DNA of 64,000 nt from Craterostigma plantagineum (lineage: Eukaryota > Streptophyta > Magnoliopsida > Lamiales > Linderniaceae), in assembly GCA_027422505.1 (NCBI GenBank), contig JAPQWV010000001.1, positions 1,364,001-1,428,000 of the forward strand, in the 5' to 3' direction. The position numbers and the translations under genes are program-made. Positions within the stretch are counted from its first letter, which is position 1; every line of letters begins with the position of its first letter. Under the pieces are notes generated by a model. That model saw only the letters and a program-made list of their open reading frames with translations, had not been told where the DNA came from and did not search any database. Positions 56,318 through 64,000 of the stretch are shown one piece after another.

Positions 56318-58774
56318 ATGGCGACAGAACAAACTCCTCAAGTGGAGAACAACTCTGTGACGCTGGATTTTAACAATCCAATGTTCATCCACCCGTCAGA
56401 CACTCCGAATCTCGATCTGACGACGGCGATTCTAAAAGGTTCAGACAATTACAGGATTTGGAGCATGAGAATGATGATAGCGCTGGAAGCAAAGAACAAG
56501 ATTGGATTTATTGATGGAACTTGCAAGTGTCCAGCTACTGGTACTGCGATGATCGCTCAATGGAAGCGCTGTGATGCACTCGTAAAAACTTGGATTCATC
56601 GCTCAATTTCGGAGGAATTAATCTCAGGTATCGTTTATCATCAAAGTACTTTCGAAATCTGGAAGGATCTGAAACAAAGATTTGATAAAATAAGTGGAGC
56701 TAGGCTATATGGACTGTTTAGAGAGATTTACTCGAGTTCACAAGGAGCTTCTAGTGTTTCTGAGTATTACAACAGGCTTAAGCCATTGTGGGATGAATAT
56801 GATTCCATGATCCCTTCCCCTGCACCTGAGGTCTCAAGAGAGTACCAAGAATTCTGTGGATGGCAGAAAATGATGCAATTTCTTATCGGTCTGAATGAGT
56901 GCTACCAGAATATAAGGTCGCAGATTCTCTTGATGACTCCATTGCCATCGCACAGCCAAGTGTTTTCCATGGTGATTAATGAAGAGGCTCAAAGAGGGAT
57001 AAATCTACAAGCTACAAACAGTGACTCCTCTGTGGCACTAATGACCAGTTTTCCCTCTAACTCACAGAATAATTCTATTGGTCAATTTGGGAAGGCTGGC
57101 CTGTATTGTGACAACTGCAATATCAATGGACATACGAGAGATAATTGCTTCAAGATACATGGCTATCCACCCAACTTTGGAAGAGGTGGAAGAAGAGGAT
57201 TTGGAGGTAGAAGAGGACTAGGAAGGAATCCAGTTGGAAGAGGCTACAGAGTGAACAACACTGTGGTTCCAGAACAGAATGGTGATAAGATAAAGGGGGA
57301 GAGTTCAAGTGGACTGCAAGGATTCACAAATGAGCAGTATAGTCAGATCCTAAAGATGCTCGAGAAGAATGCTAGTATGGAGGATGCAAAGGTCACTGGT
57401 ACATCAGCTGTGGTAAACACTACAGGTATATGTTTCAGTAACAATAGCATTCATTTAGGATCTAGTTGCATCTGGATAGTAGATACTGGTGCTAATCACC
57501 ATATCACTTGCAGCAAAGAACTCTATGAAACCATTGATGATGACTTTGATAATATTAGTTCTGTGAAACTGCCCAATGGATCATGCAATAGGGTATATCT
57601 TTCTGGTACAGTTGTTATTGATAAGAGACTTAAACTAAAAAATGTGCTTTATGTTCCTGATTTCAAGCATAATCTGTTATCAGTTTCTAAACTAGCAAAT
57701 GATGAAAACTTGCAGTTGAATTTTTTCCATGATCATTGTGTTATACAGGACATCTTGACTGGCAAGATAAAGGGGATTGGTAAGCAAGAGAATGGTCTCT
57801 ACATCCTCAAACCAAACCCCAATATTCTGCCAGTAAGAGATGCTATGCCAGAAGCTAGTCTTTGTAATAATGCATGTAATAGTGCCAATAAGTTCTCTAT
57901 TTTTAGACCGAATAAGAGTGATACTGTTTCAATGTGGCATTACAGAATGGGTCATATGTCTTTTGAAAGATTCAAATATATGAATGATTTGCATCTTAGC
58001 ATAAATAATTCTGTGAAATATTGCACACTCTGCCCATTAGCAAAGCATGCTAGAGCTAAATTTCCTCTTAGGCATTCTGTGACTGATTCTATATTTGAGC
58101 TCATACACATGGACATTTGGGGTCCTTACAAGGAAATGACATACAATAATGAAAGGTATTTCCTAACTTTAGTAGATGACTACTCAAGAGCTTGTTGGAT
58201 TTTCTTGATGAAAAGTAAGTCTGAGGTGGTAGGAGTTCTAAAGGATTTCTTAGTATATGCTGAAAACCAGTTTGACACTAAGGTAAAGGTTATTAGAAGT
58301 GACAATGCTTGGGAATTCTTCTCGCATGAATGCAACAATCTGTTAGCATCTAAAGGAATTATCCATCAAAGCTCATGCATTTATACACCACAACAAAATG
58401 GCATAGTAGAAAGAAAACATAGGCATATCTTAAATGTTGCACGAGCATTAAAATTTCATGCTAATGTCCCTACTAAGTTTTGGGGGGAGTGTGTTAAGAC
58501 TGCAGTGTACCTCATCAACAGAACTCCTACACCTCTCTTGAAAGGAAGGACACCATATGAGGTAATTTTTGGTAAGAAACCTTCATACTCACACCTTAAG
58601 ATATTTGGTTGTCTTTGTTTTGCCAAAATACTTCCTCAGAAGGATAAATTCCAACATAAATCAAGGCCTTGTGTGTTCATGGGATATTCAGTGACACAGA
58701 AAGGTTATAAACTGTTGGATTTGAATTCTGAGGAATTTATTGTCTCAAGACTCAAGGGATGTGATATTTTTTGA
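56318..58774 (+). CDS. Copia gag-protease-integrase frame
   Basis: The 818-codon frame covers gag (LKGSDNYRIWSMRMMIALEA; FEIWKDLKQRFDKISGARLY), a CCHC knuckle (CDNCNINGHTRDNC), the aspartic protease site (WIVDTGANHH, DTG form), GAG-pre-integrase (MWHYRMGHMSFERF) and the integrase core (FELIHMDIWGPYKEM, LVDDYSRACWIF, RSDNAWEF, YTPQQNGIVERKHR: the D-D-E triad and Copia signature). It terminates where a 7-bp direct duplication (CTCAAGA/CTCAAGG, about 58745-58758) shifts the frame away from the reverse transcriptase region. Start at the ATG 37 bases after the LTR. Elsewhere in such elements one continuous polyprotein is normal. Confidence 0.9.
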   Translation: MATEQTPQVENNSVTLDFNNPMFIHPSDTPNLDLTTAILKGSDNYRIWSMRMMIALEAKNKIGFIDGTCKCPATGTAMIAQWKRCDALVKTWIHRSISEELISGIVYHQSTFEIWKDLKQRFDKISGARLYGLFREIYSSSQGASSVSEYYNRLKPLWDEYDSMIPSPAPEVSREYQEFCGWQKMMQFLIGLNECYQNIRSQILLMTPLPSHSQVFSMVINEEAQRGINLQATNSDSSVALMTSFPSNSQNNSIGQFGKAGLYCDNCNINGHTRDNCFKIHGYPPNFGRGGRRGFGGRRGLGRNPVGRGYRVNNTVVPEQNGDKIKGESSSGLQGFTNEQYSQILKMLEKNASMEDAKVTGTSAVVNTTGICFSNNSIHLGSSCIWIVDTGANHHITCSKELYETIDDDFDNISSVKLPNGSCNRVYLSGTVVIDKRLKLKNVLYVPDFKHNLLSVSKLANDENLQLNFFHDHCVIQDILTGKIKGIGKQENGLYILKPNPNILPVRDAMPEASLCNNACNSANKFSIFRPNKSDTVSMWHYRMGHMSFERFKYMNDLHLSINNSVKYCTLCPLAKHARAKFPLRHSVTDSIFELIHMDIWGPYKEMTYNNERYFLTLVDDYSRACWIFLMKSKSEVVGVLKDFLVYAENQFDTKVKVIRSDNAWEFFSHECNNLLASKGIIHQSSCIYTPQQNGIVERKHRHILNVARALKFHANVPTKFWGECVKTAVYLINRTPTPLLKGRTPYEVIFGKKPSYSHLKIFGCLCFAKILPQKDKFQHKSRPCVFMGYSVTQKGYKLLDLNSEEFIVSRLKGCDIF

Positions 58775-60251
58775 AGAACAGTTTCCATTTACTCTGACTG
58801 CTACAAACTCTGATAAGGAAGACTTTCCCTCACATGATGACCAAGGTTATTATGATGACTTCGTGGCACCCTTCCAACAACAAGATAACAACACAGATGC
58901 AGAACAGTCTCAGCCCAACACAGCAGAAGAAGCAACACCTGAGGACACAGAGGCAGAACATAATAGTACTGAATTACCTACTGATGGGCAGCCTGGCACT
59001 ATGGTAAGAAAGTCAGGTAGAATCTCTAAGCCACCCTATTGGCATGTTGATTTTATATCTCCCTATATTTCTGATACAAGCATGGTGCATGCCAATAGGT
59101 ATCCTCTATCAAAAGTTATTAGATATGATAGGATTAGCCCTGACTATAGAACCTTCTTGGCTGCTATTTCAAAAGATCATATTCCTACTTCATATGAAGA
59201 AGCTAGGAAAGATAAGAGATGGGTTGAAGCAATGCATAGTGAAATTAGAGCCTTAGAATCTAATAAGACATGGAAATTAGTAGATCTACCTCAGAACAAG
59301 ACTGCCATAGGATGCAAGTGGGTATACACCATAAAATATAAGTCAAATGGGGAGGTAGAAAGATACAAAGCTAGGTTAGTTGCCAAGGGTTACACGCAAA
59401 AGGAAGGAATAGATTACAACGAGACTTTTTCACCCGTGGTTAAACATAGCACAATAAGGACTGTCCTCTCTTTAGCTGCAGTTTTTAATTGGCCTATATA
59501 CCAAATGGATGTTACTAATGCTTTTCTCCAAGGAGATCTAGATGAAGATGTTTACATGATTGTTCCACAAGGCTTCGACATTCCAGAAAATAGAAGGGGC
59601 CAAGTTTGCAAACTTGATAAGGCACTCTATGGGTTGAAGCAGGCATCAAGGCAATGGAATCACAAATTCATCGAGGTGGTCAGTAAGTTTGGTTTTTTAC
59701 AATCCAAGCATGATTATTCCTTGTTTACAAAACAGTGTAAGGATAAGTTCATGATTTTATTGGTGTATGTAGATGATATTTTGATAACAGGAAATGACTT
59801 GTCAATGATAAATGAATGTAAGGATCATCTTAATGCTACTTTTCTTATGAAGGATTTAGGAGAAATGAAATTCTTTTTAGGAATTGAAGTGGCAAGATCA
59901 GAAAAAGGAATCTGTTTGAGCCAAAGGAAGTACACTATCGAGCTCCTAAGTGAAACAGGTATGATAGGGAGTAAACCTGCAAATACTCCTATTGATCAGC
60001 ATAACAAGGTAATAAGGGAAAGGATCAATATGGAGGAACCTGTGCTCAATGATATCTCGGGCTTTCAGAGGTTAATTGGAAAGCTTTTATATCTTTGCAT
60101 TACTAGACCAGATATTACATATGCTGTTCATGTCCTTAGTCAATATATGCATAGTCCTAGACAAGTTCATTTGGATGCAGCACATAGAATTTTAAGATAC
60201 TTAAAGGGAACACCTGGTCTTGGTCTTTTTTCCCTGCTGATAGTAAAATAG
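58775..60251 (+). CDS. Copia reverse transcriptase frame (continuation after frame break)
   Basis: Open frame (readable from about 58740) that continues the polyprotein in a shifted frame: an acidic spacer, then RVT_2 reverse transcriptase (TAIGCKWVYTIKYKSNGEVE, RYKARLVAKGYTQKEGIDY, YQMDVTNAFLQGDLDEDVYM, KALYGLKQASRQW, and the active site LLVYVDDILITGND). It is cut short at 60251 by a second frame change beside a T run near 60225, consistent with loss of one base. It has no plausible start codon of its own. Confidence 0.88.
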
Positions 60252-60259
60252 AAACCAAT

Positions 60260-60736
60260 GTGTTTTGTGATGCTGATTGGGCTGCGTGTCCCAATACAAG
60301 AAGATCCTTGACAGGTTATCTGGTGAAGCTCGGGAATTCTATTATAACATGGAAATCAAAGAAGCAGACGATCGTAGCAAAAAGCTCTGCCGAGGCAGAG
60401 TACAGATCCTTGTCATCAGCAACATCAGAAGTGATATGGTTGCTTGGTTTGTTAAAGGACTTGAACATTAACAATTTGTGTCCTGTACAGGTTCGGTCTG
60501 ATAGCAAGTCTGCAATCCAGCTTGCGGCAAATCCCATATTCCATGAGAGAAGCAAACATATAGAAGTGGATTGCCACTTCGTTAGAGACAAGATTGAGGA
60601 TCAAACAATCAAAACAGTTTACATTCCTTCGGCTGATCAACCAGCAGATTTATTAACCAAGCCCCTGGGAAGAGATCAATTCAGCTACCTTCTTGGCAAG
60701 TATGGTGTGATGGACTTGTATAAACACCACACTTGA
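60260..60736 (+). CDS. Copia RNase H frame (C-terminal part)
   Basis: Returns to the frame of the gag region: CDADWAACPNTRRSLTGYLV, KSKKQTIVAKSSAEAEYRSL and LRDQFSYLLGKYGVM-like C-terminus, the Copia RNase H domain ending just before the polypurine tract. Together with the two upstream frames it completes the polyprotein, interrupted only by the two noted breaks. Confidence 0.88.
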   Translation: MFCDADWAACPNTRRSLTGYLVKLGNSIITWKSKKQTIVAKSSAEAEYRSLSSATSEVIWLLGLLKDLNINNLCPVQVRSDSKSAIQLAANPIFHERSKHIEVDCHFVRDKIEDQTIKTVYIPSADQPADLLTKPLGRDQFSYLLGKYGVMDLYKHHT

Positions 60737-60743
60737 GGGGGAG

Positions 60744-61029
60744 TATTAAAATTATTTAGCTCTGCTTCGTTTCTGTTTAAAACTGCTAGAATGAATATAG
60801 CAGAGTTCTTCTTATTTTACTTATGGGCTGAAGTATTGTTAGTTAGTTACTTATGGGCTGAAGTATTGTTAGTTAGGCCCATTATGAAATTAGGTATAGA
60901 TATACGTTTTCTCGATAAATTGGGTGTAACAGTGACAATGTAATGAGTGCGCGCAATTATGCTGCGAATTGAATGAAAAGAGAAAGCTTTCTTCTTCGAT
61001 AGTAAAACAAAGATCTTTCAATTTCTTCA
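60744..61029 (+). repeat. 3' LTR of the young Copia element
   Basis: 286 bp, matching the left LTR throughout. It ends at TTTCTTCA followed by the CCCCA duplication and then by the sequence leading into the LTPG gene. Confidence 0.93.
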
Positions 61030-61169
61030 CCCCATAAGTACAAACATTCACACTTCATTACAATACAACGCAGCAAACTAAATCACATCTTAAAGACACC
61101 TCCTACCTATCCACGCCTCGTAAGAAGAAAAGAAAAAAGAAAAAAGCAAACCTCGATGACGACGGTTGA

Positions 61170-62473
61170 TACCTCGCCGCCGCCGCGGTGGTTCTTCTCT
61201 CGGCGGCGACCACCACCGTGACGGTGGCTCAGAACGACTGCGTCTCTCAGCTGGTGACTTGCTACGCCGACCTTAACTCGACGAGCCCATCTCAGCAGTG
61301 CTGCAGCGCCATCAAGCGCGTGGTGTCCACGCAGCTCCCTTGCCTATGTGGTCTTTACAACAATCCTGGGACTCTTGGTAGTGGGATCAATATGACTCAA
61401 GCACTTATGTTGCCCAAATACTGTAAAATAAATGCCGATGCGAGCGTATGCAAAGGTTCGAATAACTTTTTGCTTTTAATCTTTAATTTATTCCGTTTCT
61501 TTATGCTGGAAAAGAAAGAACAAGAACAAAAAAGAAAAAGAAATTGGAATGCGCTTGAATTGATTCGATGGTTAGGTTTGATTAGGTTGGTTAGGTTGGT
61601 TAGGTTGAGTATTTGTTGTACTTACGTATTTTCAGGATGCTTAATTACCAAAAGGTACACACACACTTTTAACCAATTTTCAGGAATTGAGTTTATAAAC
61701 ATTTTCATAAGTTGTGTGTTATTGGTGATAATTTCAATTAACGAGGGCAACAAGTTAAATTTACGTGGGGTATGTATGTAATTATTTGTACGTCTTTTGT
61801 TGGTGAACAGCTATGGCGCCAGTTGCTTCATCTCTGCCTCCTCCAGGTAAGATGATTAAACTCCTTAATTATATTTTTGTGTTAATTTCGCGTTTACAAT
61901 GATTTAATAATTCAAATACATAATCTATGATGAAGAAGCCCCACTCCATGTGATCCTACCCATATTGTTGTAATCTGATAACCCCTCTGATTAAAGTAAA
62001 TAGCGCATATAAGCTGTCTTACCACATGGTGTCCAATCAACAAGGTATAGTTTAATTAATGAGAGAAATTCTAATTCTTTTACCAACATATACCCCCTTG
62101 ACTTCGACTCTAATTCTTTCACCAACATATACCCATCTATGATTTTGCTTGCTATACTATTTAATGAGAGAAATTCTAAACGAATGAAGTGTTAAATTAA
62201 TCATTTGATGGGCTCTAATATCATTTTGGGAGCACGAACATTATGATTTGCTCAGAGTGTTGTAGTAGATTGTTAGGGATATCCAACATTTTCATTGTAC
62301 TACTATAAAATCAATCTTTTGCTATTCCTTTTTGTAATATTGTTTTGTACGTTTATTAAAAAGCTTCACCTGCTGGCGCTGGGGGAAATGATGCTGCCGG
62401 TAAAAAATCGTCGATGGGAATGCAAGCTTTCCTCTTTAACTTGGCTATTATTATCTCATCATCATTTTATTAA
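61170..62473 (+). CDS. GPI-anchored non-specific lipid-transfer protein (LTPG), start frame broken
   Basis: Secreted 8-Cys lipid-transfer protein of the xylogen/LTPG type, acting at the cell surface. Exons: about 61170-61455, 61811-61846, 62364-62473; phases consistent. Exon 1 encodes a signal-peptide core (YLAAAAVVLLSAATTTVTVA), cleavage near AQ-NDC, and all eight cysteines (DC, TC, QCC, PCLC, YC, VC). Exon 2 is Pro/Ser-rich (MAPVASSLPPP). Exon 3 has KKSSMGMQAFLFNLAIIISS, a short GPI-attachment-type hydrophobic tail. The candidate ATG at 61156 is out of phase with the signal peptide, and an in-frame stop lies at 61167-61169. As written there is no in-frame ATG, so either a one-base-type frameshift killed the gene or the sequence has an error. 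The Copia element ends 125 bases upstream. Confidence 0.8.
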
Positions 62474-63764
62474 ATTTTATCCGGACCATTATGATTCTCA
62501 CCTCAACACATCATCTGTTGAGGAGTATATGAGGCGCTACTTTGATGATCACCCATTATTATCCTGTCCCACTTTTGTTGTGTCGTTGATTCGATGAGTT
62601 GTAATAATATGTATGTTTATGGAATAATATGCTGCATTTATGCGATAAATAAAGCCAAGTGTCACATTGGTTTCCCCAAACGGATAACGTAATAAACTCG
62701 TATGAGCTGCTGTTAAAAAGGAGGCAAAACGATAAACGAAGTCCATCCATACAAAGGGTTGCTTCAGTTCAAAGAAATCTTAATTTCATTAAAATCGTGC
62801 CCTTTGCATATAAATACGTGAAGCTGATCTGTGTAAAAAAATAAAATAATATATGTGAAGAACCTCAATTCCATAAATCCGAAAATAACGCTCAAATGCG
62901 CTGCGCCACAAGGTCTTTGCACCTTTTGCCTCGAAAAAGAGCTTGTTTTCACAACTGTTCACGTGAAACTAAAGTTATTTAATTTTGTGCAACGTTTATA
63001 AATGAATTGTTTGGTATTCGATTCCGTTTTGTGTCTCGGAAATGGTAAAATCCAAGAAAAATTAGGTCATTTGAGGCCCATGACTTGTAGACTCTCTTTG
63101 CATCTGGTAGAGTCATGCTTTCCCCACCTTATTGGAATTGAAAACCTCCAATGCCTTCAATGAATCGTAAAATATTTGAATAACTTACTTAGGTTATTAA
63201 ACCGAGCGTCTTCGTATTTTTTGTACGGGGGAAGACTCAACTAGGTCTCATTATCATTATTAGGGTTTATGACAACTTTTTTTTTTAAGATCACTTTCAT
63301 ATAAATGGATATGGTCTCAAGATCAACAATGCTCACTTATGTCGTCCGCTAAGTCAAGAAATAAGATAATCACTCGGCAATAATGTTCATAGTGCGAAAC
63401 AGCAAATATAATTTCTATCACACCAATCACAATTAATGAATATAGTAAAGGTGAGAAGCAATCAACCAAGAACATAAACTTTCATTGAGTTATGATGATG
63501 GGAAAAGCACTACTTTAAAGTAACAAAGCAAGAACGTTCGATCATCATCAACAACCATCAAACCCTAATCAAAGCTTGCACCTTAAAAAAAAATCCCAAC
63601 TTTAATCTCAATCTAGCAAACAAGATAAATAATTCGAATCATCATCAAACAACATCAGATAAAATCAGAAGCAAAGCAACTAAAAGATCACAATCCTACC
63701 TCACGAATTGATCAAATTCCACCTTCAATTTCCATAGCAAAACGTTTAGACGAAAGGGTATAAA
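62474..63764. other. spacer between LTPG and AHL genes
   Basis: Contains the 3' flank of the LTPG gene and presumably the 3' UTR of the minus-strand AHL gene at its right end. AT-rich, with no other gene, RNA or repeat recognised. Confidence 0.5.
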
Positions 63765-64000
63765 TCAAAACGGTGGCCGACCCGTCGCCCAAAAAGCCTC
63801 ACTCTGCTGCATCATGCTGAGATTCGAAGGCATCCCTTGAAACAACGAAGGGTCAGCATTATTACTAGCATCCAAAATCTGATGATGATCTTCTTCAACC
63901 ACGTTATTACCAGGCAAGCTATTACCGCCATTGTTGCCCTCATCTTCCTCGAGGGGCAACCTCTCATAAGCAGCATTGCTGAACGAAGCAGCCATCACAA
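63765..64000 (-). CDS. AT-hook motif nuclear-localized protein (AHL), C-terminal part
   Basis: Only the 3' portion is in the window; the gene continues to the right. The visible protein starts VMAASFSNAAYERLPLEEDE, the end of the PPC/DUF296 domain of clade A AHL proteins (compare VMAATF.NA.YERLPLEEEE in the family). A Gly/Asn- and acid-rich tail follows (EGNNGGNSLPGNNVVEEDHH), and the end SEAFWATGRPPF matches the conserved C-terminal E.(F/Y)W...RPP(F/Y) of AHLs. These are nuclear matrix or chromatin proteins that bind AT-rich DNA and modulate growth genes. The AT-hook itself would lie outside the window. Start not visible. Confidence 0.88.
   Translation of the reverse strand, partial: VMAASFSNAAYERLPLEEDEGNNGGNSLPGNNVVEEDHHQILDASNNADPSLFQGMPSNLSMMQQSEAFWATGRPPF

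Larger units (their letters stand above)
55995..61029 (+). mobile_element. young Ty1-Copia retrotransposon, complete length, 5-bp TSD
   Basis: Two 286-bp LTRs (55995-56280 and 60744-61029) appear identical on reading, including an internal 28-bp-type direct repeat (ACTTATGGGCTGAAGTATTG twice). The target duplication is CCCCA at 55990-55994 and 61030-61034. A polypurine tract (GAGGGGGAG) abuts the right LTR. The LTRs start TATTAAAA rather than TGTTAAAA and end TTCTTCA. Coding capacity covers gag to RNase H in Copia order. Two frame breaks and a shortened primer-binding site make this copy probably unable to move by itself. It sits about 125 bases upstream of the LTPG start region. Confidence 0.95.

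Overview
The window is nuclear DNA of a flowering plant, very probably a eudicot. It has AT-rich intergenic DNA, short introns with GT-AG borders, and protein families specific to plants: receptor-like cytoplasmic kinase, VQ protein, AHL, GPI-anchored lipid-transfer protein and type I inositol 5-phosphatase. From memory, the gene set (AGD8/9-like ArfGAP, acetylornithine deacetylase, 5PTase2-like phosphatase) recalls a stretch of Arabidopsis chromosome 4. That is only a hint of synteny and the species cannot be named.

Layout. Positions 1-13603 are a gene-dense block: an ArfGAP (-, runs off the left edge), a foldback repeat, a VQ protein (+), acetylornithine deacetylase (+, 10 exons), a PBL19-type kinase (-), a small solo LTR, and a type I inositol polyphosphate 5-phosphatase (-, 8 exons). 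About 15.0-23.2 kb looks like a Helitron-type element, or nested elements, with tandem internal duplications, a nested hAT-like MITE and gene fragments resembling the importin-alpha IBB region and the valyl-tRNA synthetase N-terminus. AP-2 complex subunit mu (+, 13 exons, 438 codons) occupies 26.3-29.3 kb. From 29.9 to 35.2 kb there is an unrecognised tandem array with a unit of about 1.06-1.08 kb, then a second duplicated, degenerate GC-rich segment. At 36.2-40.0 kb lie an F-box pseudogene, a C2H2 zinc-finger relic and a 2.4 kb CACTA element with target-site duplication. The ORP2A-like sterol-binding gene (-, 10 exons) at 41.3-45.4 kb has a frame-breaking deletion in its PH domain. From 48.9 to 61.0 kb is a retrotransposon cluster: a solo LTR, an old Copia relic carrying a hAT MITE with a perfect 8-bp duplication, and a very young Copia copy with 286-bp LTRs that look identical. 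The young copy sits just upstream of an LTPG gene whose start frame is broken. The right edge holds the C-terminal part of an AHL AT-hook protein (-).

The genes do not form an operon-like unit. A loose common theme is membrane traffic and lipid signalling (ArfGAP, AP-2 mu, inositol 5-phosphatase, ORP, LTPG). No CRISPR array, rRNA or confident tRNA gene was seen. Exon borders were inferred by eye from splice sites, reading phase and family similarity recalled from memory. No alignment was run.
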